A DNA stretch of 64,000 nt, from assembly GCA_004835665.1 (NCBI GenBank), contig RBKR01000021.1, forward strand, positions 124,001 to 188,000, given 5' to 3'. The position numbers were made by a program, and so were the translations under genes. The DNA is from Phoma sp. XZ068 (Eukaryota; Ascomycota; Dothideomycetes; Pleosporales; Didymellaceae). This document shows, piece after piece, positions 53,358-63,556 of the stretch (position 1 is its first letter; each line of letters starts with the position of its first letter). Under the pieces are notes generated by a model. It was not told the DNA's origin and made no database searches. It saw only the letters and a list, made by a program, of their open reading frames with translations.

Positions 53358-53549
53358 GTTGGCGGTCGATGGCTGGGGGGAGTTGCACCTTGATGTTGCC
53401 GATGGCCCAGTCCGCGGTTCGAGAAATCTCAACGTCACGTGCGCTTTTGCCTTCGCAACTCCCCTTCTTGTCCGTCCGCGTCACTTACTCACCCCAACCC
53501 CCCAACCTTCCACGTCGCAGCTGGAGCGCCGTCCAGCACTTCATCCAGG
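53358..53549. promoter_or_regulatory. 192-bp divergent promoter between MRPL51 and SNP1
   Basis: The shortest back-to-back interval in the window; it must serve a mitoribosomal and a spliceosomal gene. It contains GTCACGTGCG-type sequence with a CACGTG E-box core at about 53434-53439. Factor assignment is not possible by eye. Confidence 0.6.
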
Positions 53550-54750
53550 ATGACGTACCAACTCCCGCCGATGCTGTTGAACCTGTTCGCCCCGCGGCCT
53601 CCGCTGCGCTGGGTTGAGCCCATCGACCACGCGCCGGAGAAGCGCTGCACGCCCAAGATCGGCGGCGTCGCGCAGTACCTGCAGGCCATGCGCGAGTACA
53701 AGGACAATGACGGATACGTGCCGACCGACAGCTGGCTGCAGAAGCGCGACCGCAAGAAGATTGAGAAAAAGGAGAAGCAGGAGAAGATGCTGACCGAGGG
53801 CATCAAGGACTGTGCGTCTCGACATTCACGTTTATGAGTTCATTCAATGCTAAGACTGCGCTACAGACAAACCCAGCGAAGACCCCAAGGTGCAGGGCGA
53901 CGCCTTCAAGACGCTGTTCGTTTCGCGCCTCGCATACGGCGCGACCTCTGACGACCTCGAGCGCGAGTTCGGCCGCTACGGACCCATTGAGCGCATCCGA
54001 ATCGTCGAAGACACGACTGCCCCGCCTGACGCGCCGCCGAAGAAGAAGAAGCGCGGCTATGCTTTCATCGTGTACGAGCGCGAAAAGGACATGAAGGCCG
54101 CATACAAGGAAACAGATGGAATCAAGATCAAAGACCGCCGCGTGCTTGTTGATGTAGAGCGCGGCCGCACAGTCTCTGGCTGGCGCCCACGCCGCTTCGG
54201 TGGCGGTCTCGGCGGCCGAGGCTACACCAAGGGACCTTCTGCGCGTCCTGGTGGTGCAGGAGGCTTCGGCGCACCGGCCGGACCTGGTGGCTTTGGAGGT
54301 CGCGGAGGGTTCGGCGGTGGATTTGGTGGTCGAGGAGGCGGCCGCGGCGGCTTTGGTGGAGGTGACCGTGGAGGCTTCCGAGGAGGATTTGGCGGCGGTC
54401 GCGGCGGTGGAGGTATGGGCGGTGGTCGCGGTGGTATTGGCTACCAGGGCTCGAACGGTTACGGACCACCTGATGGTGCTCCTGCTGGTCCTAGAGGGCC
54501 ACGAGGTGGGTTTGGCAGCGATCGTGGAGGTGACCGTGGAGGAGACCGCGGAGGTGATCGCTACGGCGGCGATAGGCGCGGCGGAGGCGATCGAGGTTCC
54601 AGCGGTGCCAACAACGAACCACTCGGCAGGGATCGCTACAACGACCGCGATCGCGGGGGCCGAGACAGCTACGGCGGCCGGGACGACTCACGGAAACGTG
54701 CGTACGAAGGCGACAGCTACGACGACAGGAGCCAGCGCAGGAGGTACTAA
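53550..54750 (+). CDS. SNP1: U1 small nuclear ribonucleoprotein 70 kDa protein (U1-70K)
   Basis: Two exons, 53550-53811 and 53867-54750 (intron 53812-53866), giving 381 aa. U1-70K binds stem-loop 1 of U1 snRNA and helps recognise 5' splice sites. The N-terminal U1-70K domain ([20 protein letters not shown], then [20 protein letters not shown] and a Lys/Glu helix) is followed by the RRM with RNP2 LFVSRL (~104-109) and RNP1 KRGYAFIVY (~149-157), then the conserved [21 protein letters not shown] Lys-rich loop insert (PPKKKK) precedes RNP1. The rest, ~190 residues, is Gly/Arg-rich with RGG/GGDRGG repeats and an RD-type end, instead of the long RS/RE arm of animals. Confidence 0.95.
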
Positions 54751-55440
54751 GCTGTTCGGATGTTCGGACGCTTACTGGATGGGTTTGTCAGGTTACCTCC
54801 CATTTCTTCCTTCTACCTTCTTCGTCATCGAGGGTAAGACCAAGAACGTACACGACCGCATCACCATTGGAGGGTAAGCAGATTCACTCTGGCAGATGGC
54901 GTCTCAACTACACACGCGGAGAAGATGGCTCAACTGCAGGAGGTAAACACACCAGCTTTTGACACGAATCTCCCGACTACGGTCGTTTTACTTTGGAAGC
55001 GTTGTCTGGGATATACAGCGGAAGGGTAGGCAAAAGGTGATGCTCATTGTATTTCTACGTCTCTTTGGTTCGTCTACGCGGGTAGGTAGTAAGTATCAGC
55101 GCTATCCATTCGCGCCGTCAAGGTAGGATTGCAGGTAAGGACTTGTCTCCTCGCTTGATGATCTTACCGTACGCAGGCACACAAGCAGATGCTCAGTCGA
55201 AGTTGAAGCATTGACATTGATTTATCGCGTGAGTTGACACTACTGCACTGCGTAGTATTCTGTATTGTATATCTTCGTAGCTGCACATCCGTGCGTCCAT
55301 GCATCCATACGATTGACACATTCATCATGACCATGTTATTTCACTGCATAGTCACGGCATAACCTTTCATCCCACGCATTACCTTTGCACACGCTGCATA
55401 CACGACATATACTAGTCGTGCATGCATAACGTCGACGTGT

Positions 55441-55535
55441 CCAGCATCACCATACGACTTGACTAGCATCACCCCTCAACGTGTCTAGCATCAACCCTAG
55501 CATCAACGTCGCCTTGCTAGCACCAACATGACTTG
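55441..55535. repeat. Degenerate CTAGCATCA repeat cluster
   Basis: CTAGCATCA or one-base variants occurs at 55441, 55463, 55485 and 55497, with a weaker copy near 55517, spaced 12-22 bp with ACGTGT or CAACGT between. Origin unknown. Confidence 0.6.
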
Positions 55536-55750
55536 GGTGCAGCCACAAGCATCACAACGACGGGCCTTTCGGAACGACTCCGAGATTGAGCAGCTCAACG
55601 GGTAAAGGTTATAAAGTCTACGAAAGTTTGTGTGGGGGGTGGTCTGAGCGGGGGCAAGCGCAGGGTAAGCGTAGAGTTTAAGGTTTGGACGGTCAAAGCT
55701 TGGTGTGGGTGTGGTACTGTAGCCAGCATCATCATATCATTTCAAGTCGT

Positions 55751-55794
55751 TGATATGATATGATATGATATCATTGAATTGTATTGTATTGTAT
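55751..55794. repeat. Adjacent pentanucleotide microsatellites TGATA and GTATT
   Basis: About four TGATA units at 55751-55771 followed by about three GTATT units at 55781-55795, separated by TCATTGAATT. Confidence 0.8.
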
Positions 55795-55862
55795 TTCATG
55801 GACTTGATTGCATCGCACGTAACATGCCCAACAATGTAAATGCTCATGCAAAGAAACATCTT

Positions 55863-56622
55863 CTACTTCCCCAACGTCATAAACAACCTATCCCCAATAT
55901 CTCCCAACCCCGGCTTAATCATCCCCTTCTCGTCAACACCCCCGTCACACCCACCAACCCACACCTCAACACCCTCTTCCCACTCCCCACACGCAGCTGC
56001 CAATCCCTCCACCGTCGCTAGCACCGCAACGACTACGATCCGCTTCACGCCGTGCTCCTTCAGACTGTCAATTGCTGCGCACGCCGTCGCGCCTGTGGCG
56101 ATGATGGGGTCGACGACGATGGCGAGGTCCGCGGGGCCGCCTGGGTGCGCGGAGGTGGGCGAGTGGTAGGGCAGGTTGTTGTAGTATTCGACTGGCTGGA
56201 GGGTTGTTTTCTCGCGGAAGAGGCCGAGGTGGTGGATGGGTACGGGGGCGGGGAGGAGGGAGGATAGCGCGGGGACCATGGAGAGGCCGGAGCGGAGGAT
56301 GGGGACGAGGGAGATGCGGGTGGGGGGTGGGGAGGTGGTGGTTTTGGTGTAGGGGTAGCCGAGGGGGGAGGAGTCCTGGGGTTGTGAATGTTAGTGGTGG
56401 TGTGGGGAAAGTGGTGCAGTTGAACGGCGGGTGTTGCGGACGTACGGTGCCGTCTTCTTGAGCTTTCAGAGCTGATCCTAGAGCTTCATAGCCGATCATC
56501 AGAGCGATCTCGTGGACGAGAGTTTGCGCGTCTCTGCATCCTGTCGAGGTGGAGCGGAGCTGTGAGAGCTTGGCCTGCAAGCATGGATGCGTGGAGATGT
56601 GAGCGTTCTTGGGGAGCGACAT
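55863..56622 (-). CDS. FUR1: Uracil phosphoribosyltransferase
   Basis: Two exons, 56622-56446 and 56375-55863 (intron 56445-56376), both phase 0, giving 229 aa (yeast 216). The enzyme converts uracil and PRPP to UMP in pyrimidine salvage, and it activates 5-fluorouracil, so loss gives flucytosine resistance. Visible: LRSTSTGCRDAQTLVHEIAL with LMIGYEALGSAL in exon 1, then LVPILRSGLSMVPALSSLLP, EYYNNLP, the PRPP loop VVDPIIATGATACAAID, VVVAVLATVEGLAAA, and the C-terminal GLGDIGDRLFMTLGK typical of fungal enzymes. Divergent from the fluoride exporter gene. Confidence 0.94.
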
Positions 56623-57157
56623 GGTGATTCACTGCGGGAAGGACAGACGAATGTGGCAGACGTATGGGTGCAGAATAGACGGCTGCAACGAGGCTATATT
56701 GCAGACTACGGCGATGTGTACACGGTGCAAGTGCATCCAGAGTAGAAGGTGATTGATAGTCGTACCCCACCGCTATCAGTCGCGCGGTGAGCTGCGCGGC
56801 GAGCTGCGCGGTGAGCTCCGCCCCGCTAGCGGCGCTGTTCCCTCGTGATTGGCAAGGTGATGCCTGCCGGCCATCGAGGTCAGGGCGCGCGCCAGCTCGC
56901 TTTAGCCTCGCCATGGGTGTGCCGACGCTGCTCGTTTGGGTCGCCGAGTTCACGAATGCGGCGCTCGCGAAGTCTGGCACGCCAGCGGACAGCGAAGGGA
57001 CCAGGCTCGCGTGCAATTTCCTCGTCGCGCGGCGCATTCAAGATGCGGCCGTCTGGTCCTGCGGCGTCGCACCTTTGCGACGTTTCTTGAGGCTCTGCGT
57101 GCGACGTGGACGGGTGCTGCCCTGCGTCATCGGAGATTGTCAACGGACCTTGTCAAC
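56623..57157. other. Divergent region between FUR1 and FEX1
   Basis: 535 bp. The FEX1 frame stays open back to 56936, but there is no ATG between 56937 and 57157 in that frame and the translation is Arg/Cys-rich, so I treat it as leader. It is GC-rich with GAGCTGCGCGG repeated near 56790-56815. Confidence 0.5.
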
Positions 57158-58975
57158 ATGGCCGACACCGACGACGAGCCCACGAAGCGCGAGTTCCACT
57201 TCAACGAGCAGCGCGCCAGCCTGCGCTCCGACACGTCGCAGACGTCGTCGCGCGCCCGCTCGCGCTCACGACACCAGAGTCTGCGCTCGCAGCGCCAGAG
57301 CCTGCCGCGCACTGCAGAGGACTTTGACCTCTCTCCGGATCGTGCCGACAGCGACACGCTGCCCTCGCCGCCCGCCAGTCCTTCGCCGCCGCCCGATGTG
57401 CCCAGGGACCGCTCGGAGACGGCCTTGAGTCGCGACAGGAGGAGCAAGAGGTCGAGTAGACGCGAGTCTGTAGCATCGAGGCCGAAGTCGCGCACCGCCG
57501 GGCTTTCCACACGCGGGCGCACTATAGACGACCTCTTGATTGCCGCATCGTGGGACAATCTGGACTTTCTCTCAGCGCCGCCGCCAGACGTGCCCGTGTC
57601 AATGGATAGCGGACAGCAGCGCGCGGTCCGCGACAACGAGGCCAGTGGCAGTCTGCCGCAGACTGCAACACCCGCACCACCCGCACCACCACGCACACCG
57701 ACAAAACCGCGCTCGCGGTGCCACTCACTCTTCAGCCGCTCGAACCACGGCAACTCGCCCCAGTCAGACAACATCACTGCCCTGCCCACCATGACGGACG
57801 AAGCCAAGCAGCTCTCCGAGCCGGATCGATACTACCACTCCCGAGCAACCCCCGCAGCCCAGCGCACGTCCAAAGCCCTTACGCACCTCTACACCGTCTC
57901 GTTCCTCGTCTTCTTCGCCATCTGGGGCACGCTGGCGCGCCTTGGCCTGCAAGCGCTGACCTTCTACCCCGGCGCCCCGGTCATTTTCAGCGAGCTGTGG
58001 GCCAATGTGGCCGGGACGTTTATCATGGGCTTCCTGTCTGAGGATGTGCGGCTCTTTCGTGAGGAATGGGGGACGGCTGGAGGTGCCGAGACAGAACTAC
58101 CCCAAGACCAGCCCGCCGAAGGCCACCAGGACCTCGAGAAGCAGCGGACAATCAACAAACAGAGCCACGGGCGCGTCAAGAAGTCGATTCCGCTGTACGT
58201 AGGCCTAACGACGGGGTTCTGCGGCAGCTTCACCAGCTTCTCGAGTTTCGCGCGCGACGCATTTCTCGGCATGAGCAACGACCTGCCAGCCCCGACATAC
58301 CACCCCTCCGCTGATCCATCCCTCGCGCACCGCCACGCTGGATACTCAGTCATGGCACTCCTAGCCGTCATCTTCATCACCGTCGCGCTCTGCTTCTGCG
58401 CCCTGAAAACAGGCGCCCACCTCGCCGTCTCCATGGACCCCATCACGCCCACCCTCCCCTTCCGCCTCACCCGCCGCATCATCGACCCGCTCTTCGTCCT
58501 CCTCGGCTTCGGCTCCTGGATCGGCGCGGTGGCTATGGTTGCCCTACCCCCACACAACGCATGGCGTGGCCAAGCCCTCTTCGCATGCGTTTTCGCGCCC
58601 CTAGGCTGTCTGGGACGGTACTACGTCTCGCTGCTCCTGAACCCCAGAATCGCTTCCTTCCCGCTCGGCACCTTCGTCGTCAACATGTTCGGCACTGCGG
58701 TGCTGGGCATGGCGTTCGACCTGCAGCGCGTGGCGATTAGTGGTGTCGCGGGCGGTAGTATCATCGGGTGTCAGGTGCTGCAGGGCATTGAGGATGGGTT
58801 CTGTGGCGCGCTGACGACGGTGTCGACGTGGATGCTTGAGCTGGATACATTAAGGAGGGGGCATGCGTATGTGTATGGTGGTACTAGTGTTGCGGTGGGG
58901 GTGAGCATTTTGACGGTGATTATGGGGAGTGTGAGGTGGGGTGTTGGGTGGGAGGGTGTTGTTTGTGTGGCGTGA
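57158..58975 (+). CDS. FEX1: Fluoride exporter of the CrcB/FEX family with long N-terminal extension
   Basis: Single exon, 605 aa from the ATG at 57158. Fungal FEX proteins fuse two CrcB/Fluc halves in one chain and export fluoride from the plasma membrane. Half 1 begins near residue 240: LYTVSFLVFFAIWGTLARLG, LWANVAGTFIMGFLSEDV, then GFCGSFTSFSSFARDAF (~353). Half 2: PLGCLGRYYVSLLLNP (~480), GTFVVNMFGTAVLGMAFD, then GFCGALTTVSTWMLELD (~547). Both halves keep the pore Asn and the Phe-box TTFS-like motif, so export activity is plausible. The first ~235 residues are Ser/Arg/Pro-rich and disordered with an RS-like start, absent from the ~375-aa yeast protein. They may be regulatory; a later start is possible but the ATG at 57158 has a good context. 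Confidence 0.92.
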   Translation: MADTDDEPTKREFHFNEQRASLRSDTSQTSSRARSRSRHQSLRSQRQSLPRTAEDFDLSPDRADSDTLPSPPASPSPPPDVPRDRSETALSRDRRSKRSSRRESVASRPKSRTAGLSTRGRTIDDLLIAASWDNLDFLSAPPPDVPVSMDSGQQRAVRDNEASGSLPQTATPAPPAPPRTPTKPRSRCHSLFSRSNHGNSPQSDNITALPTMTDEAKQLSEPDRYYHSRATPAAQRTSKALTHLYTVSFLVFFAIWGTLARLGLQALTFYPGAPVIFSELWANVAGTFIMGFLSEDVRLFREEWGTAGGAETELPQDQPAEGHQDLEKQRTINKQSHGRVKKSIPLYVGLTTGFCGSFTSFSSFARDAFLGMSNDLPAPTYHPSADPSLAHRHAGYSVMALLAVIFITVALCFCALKTGAHLAVSMDPITPTLPFRLTRRIIDPLFVLLGFGSWIGAVAMVALPPHNAWRGQALFACVFAPLGCLGRYYVSLLLNPRIASFPLGTFVVNMFGTAVLGMAFDLQRVAISGVAGGSIIGCQVLQGIEDGFCGALTTVSTWMLELDTLRRGHAYVYGGTSVAVGVSILTVIMGSVRWGVGWEGVVCVA

Positions 58976-59917
58976 TGTACATTTGGTGTGTATTGAAGAA
59001 TGTATGTTGAAGAGAAGGGGATGTGACGATAATGACGGATGTGTAATGGTTTATGATGGGCATACGGCTGTATGTAGGTATGGTAGGACGCTATGGATGG
59101 ACAGATACCCAGTTAGATATGCGTTAGATATACTTGCAGTAATACTATTGAATGCAATTGGCACCTCTATATCCACCTCTCGCTCCCATTTGCCGACATG
59201 TAAGAAACTACTAGTTGTGGCTCAGTCTGGTTGGCCAGCTTCAGCGGTACGACCAAATCCCAGGCGAGAGTTTAACAAGACCTCACTACTGGACATGTGT
59301 GATATGCGGTGCCACTATATACTCTCTGTACGGGATTCTTCGGGACTCGATACATCCCTTGCAGTCTTCACCTCGTGTCTCAACCCCATCCCTGACCCCT
59401 TGCTAAGCTACCTGCTAAAGCAGCACCAACAGCCGGGAAAATTCAACATAGTCCGACAATAGCGCAATCACTCCCCACGATACGTACAAATCAACAATAT
59501 ACACTATTCAAGCAGACGAAATAGCAGACAAACAACGATTAAATGTAGTTTTATAGAGGCGATACAACAGCCACGCGAGCAGAGATTACAAAGTTGAGGT
59601 TGCAAGACCACAGATTGGGGTCACGTTAGCGTCGTCTAAGCACTGATCCCTGCTTACCCGTGCAGTGGCGTCCGCAACGCTGGGTCATGATTCACCCAAG
59701 TGTGCGCGTGCGAGGCAAGTTTGGCCCCGAGAGTGCTGCCTGCTTTCTATTCTATTCTTTTCTTTTCTTGCACACCGGCTGCCTGTACAGTATAAACGCT
59801 CTTTTGCTTGTTGCATCGCACACATACGACTCTGCATACGCTACGCACGCACACGACTCCGACCCCGACGCTACGCAGACTGCGCTCGACTCCCGCACAA
59901 CCAGGCTGGACAGCGCC
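58976..59917. other. Intergenic region between FEX1 and DOT1
   Basis: 3' flank of FEX1 and promoter of DOT1. The DOT1 frame is open upstream to 59660 (YSINALLLVASHTYDSAYAT and similar), but it has no closer ATG than its own start and reads as non-conserved leader. No other gene. Confidence 0.5.
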
Positions 59918-61543
59918 ATGTTCGAGCCCAGCAAACCCAAGATTAAAACGCGGACGGTTACGATCCTCAAGAAAGTCGCTGCGCCCCAGACCCCGCGCAC
60001 GCCCTCGACCGCGCGGTCCCTCGCAACATCCAGCAGCCGTGCGACCGCGCCGTCCGCAACCCGATACCAGCTCTCGTCGTCGTCGTCGGCGGCGGCGCAA
60101 CGACCACGGCCAGCTCGCGAGTCGCCCGCCGTCTCTAACATCCGCAAGCGCAAGGTTACGCCTAGCACGCCGCCGCTGTGGGCGAGTAGTGATGAGTCGA
60201 GCGGTGACGAGGGGAGTGAGAGGCTGGGTGTTGCGGGGAGTAAGAGGCTGAAGAGTAGTAGTATTGAGCCTGCGAGTGTGAATCGCCAGCTTGAGCCTGA
60301 TGTGAATAGGCGGATACGTATACGGCGGGACTCGGAGACACAGGGGGAGACGAATGGGCGTGCGAATGGGGAGGCTGGCTTGAAAACGGACCACACGAAT
60401 GGAGCGTCGAAGACGAGCGAGGGCAAGACCGACCACAGAAATGGAGCGTCGAAGGCGAGCGAGGGCTCCAAGACCGACCGCGCGCGCCGCAGCAGCCTCA
60501 CACAGGGCCTGCTCATGACGCGTGGCGACTTTGCAAAGAACTACAAGCCCGCCTGGCCGGGGTCGAGTAAAATCCCGACCCTCGAGCTGCAGTACCCTTC
60601 CCCCCTCCCCCCGGAAGCCTTCGAGGCAAAGGTCCCCACCGACACCTCCGAGTACAACCCCCTCGGCGACATCCAATTCACCATTGAGGAAATAATAACA
60701 CACTTCCTCCCCGCCGACCTCTCCGCAACCCTCTCCTCCGACGTCACAGGCCCCGTGCGCAAACTCAAGCGCGCAGCCGCCTCCGGCACATTCGCAGACT
60801 ACCAGCTCGAGCTCACGCGCTTCAACAAGCTAGTCAAATCGCACCTAGCCGACCGCAGCATCCAAGCAAAACTCGACAGCATGCACGCCATCCCGCTGAG
60901 CCTCGTAAAACACATGACCCAGCAAACCTACGCCCGCATCGTCTCCCCCCAAAGCCACAAACTGCGCCGCGTAAAAGGCAAAGAGACTACCTACGGCGAA
61001 CTCATGCCCGTCTTCGTCCACCGCATCTTCGCACAGACTTCCCTCTCCTCGTCCCACGTCTTCGTCGACCTCGGCTCAGGCGTGGGAAACGTAGTATTGC
61101 AATCTGCACTCCAGACCGGCGCAGAATCATGGGGTATCGAAATCATGGATCTGGCAGCCAGTCTGGGGACAAAGCAGGCGTGTGAATTACGCGCGAGAGC
61201 AAACCTGTGGAATATAAGTATCGGCGATATGAACCTCCTCCACGGCAACTTTCTCGATTGCCCCGCTATTGACGCGGTGCTTGCGCGTGCGGACGTGGTG
61301 TTGGTTAATAACAAGGTGTTTGGCGAGGAACTGAATAATGCGCTCCTGCAGAAGTTTTTGGACCTCAAGATTGGGGCCAAGGTGGTTAGTCTGGAGTCGT
61401 TTGGCGGGGGGCTGAGTAAGGGCGTGAGGAGCGAGCAGAGTATTGCGGGGTTGTTTGACGAGGAGCGGTATGAGAGTGGGACGGATTGTGTGTCCTGGGC
61501 GGGGGAGAGCGTCGAGTACTTTATTGCTGAGAAGGTGAGGTAG
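59918..61543 (+). CDS. DOT1: Histone H3 lysine-79 methyltransferase Dot1
   Basis: Single exon, 541 aa from the ATG at 59918. Dot1 methylates H3K79 in nucleosomes and affects silencing and DNA-damage signalling. The N-terminal ~200 residues are basic and Ser-rich (IKTRTVTILKKV, SNIRKRKV) and include a 14-residue tandem repeat at 156-183 (KTDHTNGASKTSEG, KTDHRNGASKASEG). The catalytic domain covers ~240-540: NPLGDIQFTIEEII, helix LVKHMTQQTYARIV, D1 loop TTYGEL (~357-362), motif I VFVDLGSGVGNVVLQ (~381-395), GIEIM, and VVLVNNKVFGEELN (~460-473), then SLESFGGG. All substrate- and AdoMet-binding segments are intact. Confidence 0.95.
   Translation: MFEPSKPKIKTRTVTILKKVAAPQTPRTPSTARSLATSSSRATAPSATRYQLSSSSSAAAQRPRPARESPAVSNIRKRKVTPSTPPLWASSDESSGDEGSERLGVAGSKRLKSSSIEPASVNRQLEPDVNRRIRIRRDSETQGETNGRANGEAGLKTDHTNGASKTSEGKTDHRNGASKASEGSKTDRARRSSLTQGLLMTRGDFAKNYKPAWPGSSKIPTLELQYPSPLPPEAFEAKVPTDTSEYNPLGDIQFTIEEIITHFLPADLSATLSSDVTGPVRKLKRAAASGTFADYQLELTRFNKLVKSHLADRSIQAKLDSMHAIPLSLVKHMTQQTYARIVSPQSHKLRRVKGKETTYGELMPVFVHRIFAQTSLSSSHVFVDLGSGVGNVVLQSALQTGAESWGIEIMDLAASLGTKQACELRARANLWNISIGDMNLLHGNFLDCPAIDAVLARADVVLVNNKVFGEELNNALLQKFLDLKIGAKVVSLESFGGGLSKGVRSEQSIAGLFDEERYESGTDCVSWAGESVEYFIAEKVR
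60383..60466 (+). repeat. 42-bp in-frame tandem duplication in DOT1
   Basis: Two consecutive 42-bp units (60383-60424 and 60425-60466) encode residues 156-169 and 170-183 of Dot1 with only a few substitutions. It lies in the disordered N-terminal part. Confidence 0.85.
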
Positions 61544-61635
61544 GGGGATGCCGTGGTGGCAAGATAAGTCGGAGATTGTGTGTGTTTTGCGAGCGAGCGT
61601 TGCATTGGCATGGTAGGCGTGGCGAACATAACCGA

Positions 61636-61700
61636 CAGCACAGCACAGCACAGCACACAACACAACCGTGCAGAAGAGAACAGAACAGAACAGAACAGAA
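61636..61700. repeat. Two pentanucleotide tracts CAGCA and AGAAC
   Basis: About four to five CAGCA-type units at 61636-61658 and about four AGAAC units at 61678-61700, just downstream of the DOT1 stop, probably in its 3' UTR. Confidence 0.8.
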
Positions 61701-62235
61701 GACACAGATTGCGGAGCATTCAGCGTCGGAATCATAGCACGGAGGGAGGAACCGCGGCTGGCCCGATATCAACGTCGTTGTATCAATACCCCTTCCATTC
61801 GAACGGTACATTCAGATTCAGACTCATTAGATCGCTGTGTAGTGTAAATACACCAACAAACAAATAGATAGACATTACATCACGGACTTATGTATCCTAT
61901 GGGCCTCTCAACAGATACCATCCACTTATCCTTACGCGGACTCGTTCGTTTGGGCAAGCATATATATCTATTGTGTAAACCGCCTCTTGTGTGAAACACG
62001 GATTTGGTTAGATACTCTGCGGGGGATGGGAAGTCTAGCTTGGTATACATGGGTATACATACTGCGATATTGTGGTTACGCAGATTCGCATGTACGCGGG
62101 AAGGAGTACGTGTACGTAAAACACCGACGAACTGGGTTGAAATGGGGGAGTAGATAAGTAGTTAGGCTGCACGATGTGTGTATTAGCAGTGTGATATACT
62201 GATATATTGAGAGGACATTTTTTTTATTTCGAACT

Positions 62236-62350
62236 GTATTTACATTTGTATTTGTACTTGCATTTGTATTTGTACTTGCATTTGTATTTGTATTTGTACT
62301 TGCATTTGTATTTGCATTTGTATTTGTACTTGCATTTGGATTTGGATTTC
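62236..62350. repeat. TTTGTA/TTTGCA hexanucleotide minisatellite
   Basis: About 19 hexamers of the form ATTTGT or CTTGCA/ATTTGCA, in a higher-order pattern (TTGTACTTGCA recurring every 18-24 bp). It ends in TTTGGATTTGG. The period of six keeps an open frame on both strands, explaining the artefactual ORFs there. Confidence 0.9.
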
Positions 62351-62673
62351 TGTTTCTGTGCATGTACCCCTACGTCTGCAAGGCAGGATAGACATAATAC
62401 TCAATGTCGTGGCGACGAGAATGTTTAAAACTACACATTATCGTGCCGTCATCTACATATCCATATGTATTCCGCCCTCTGTTCCACGAATGGATTGTAA
62501 GCTTTCGTGAAACGGGGGTTTTATATCTCATCCACAACCCATCCATTTTTTCCCACGAATACGAGAGATTAGAAACACCATAGCTTGGTGGGAAGAAGTA
62601 TTAGAATAACTGGCTAGTCGCTATTGATGTGTATAACAGCTAGTACTATTTATACATTACGCTTGACCGTCTA

Positions 62674-62698
62674 GCAGTACAGTACAGTACAGTACAGT
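62674..62698. repeat. Pentanucleotide microsatellite AGTAC
   Basis: About five AGTAC units in succession between CTAGC and AGTTT. Confidence 0.85.
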
Positions 62699-63556
62699 TT
62701 ACACTTACCTGGCCTACTAATATGCGCATACGTACCTTGCCTACCCGTGGGTACATACTTAGTCGTCTAGCACACCTATATACAAGCCAGAAAACTGAAA
62801 GACTAGAAAGCAGAGTAAACTTTCACACTCGAGCGTACAGACTTGTATATTCTGTCCGTGTACTCATTCCCGTGGAAGAACGAAAGAGGGATCTTATCGA
62901 GGACGGGAACAGGGACAGGAACACGACCAGGTTATATCTTAACCAGTAGAACACTGAGTTGCTGGAGGAAAATTAGTCATATCCTCTCCCTACTTACTTA
63001 CAATAGTAGTGCTGCTTGAGAGGCTGTGTAACGTCACATCGATAGAGAGGAGCTAGATGGGTTAGTCGAGGGTAGTTTGCGGAGAGTAAAACACACGTAG
63101 GTAGACAGGCGTCTTGAAGGGAGGGGAAGTGATTCAGAGGGAGTAAATTAGATACTGCACTTCACACAACTCACATCTCACACACTCAGCACCAAGACCC
63201 CAAGACCCCAAGTTCAACGCTTCAATTATCGCTATGCTAATGCTATAAAGATCGTGGGTATATAAGGAAAGTAGCGAGCCGAAGCTCTATATATGCAGTC
63301 GCAAGTCGCAAACCTAAATTCCAAAATCCAGTCCCAATCCCGAAAACCCAACACGCAAATGCACCGCTAAATACCAATTTTGTTTGTTCCCTGTCTTCCA
63401 AAAGGGTCCCGAATGCTGATTGATGTACACGAATGGGAATGCTGCGTAAGGAGAGGCGGGCATGGATGCCACATGCCAAGGAGAATCGTGTCGCGTGAGT
63501 ACTTTCCACTTTCATAATCACTGCTGCTTCTCCACGCCGGCTGGGGGTTTACTGGA

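Larger units (their letters stand above)
54751..55862. other. Convergent intergenic region between SNP1 and FUR1
   Basis: 1.1 kb without a gene, with a degenerate 9-mer repeat cluster and two pentanucleotide tracts (separate entries). Probably the two 3' UTRs and spacer. Confidence 0.5.
61544..63556. other. 2-kb convergent repeat-rich intergenic region
   Basis: Between DOT1 (plus) and the GPI protein (minus). No gene is supported. It carries several microsatellites (separate entries), poly-T and A-rich tracts. The reverse-strand frame 62076-62363 (Asn-Thr repeats) and its plus counterpart (Tyr-Leu repeats) are translations of a hexamer repeat. Confidence 0.6.

Noticed and set aside
62076..62428. 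Asn-Thr and Tyr-Leu repeat ORFs
   Set aside because: They are translations of a hexamer minisatellite.
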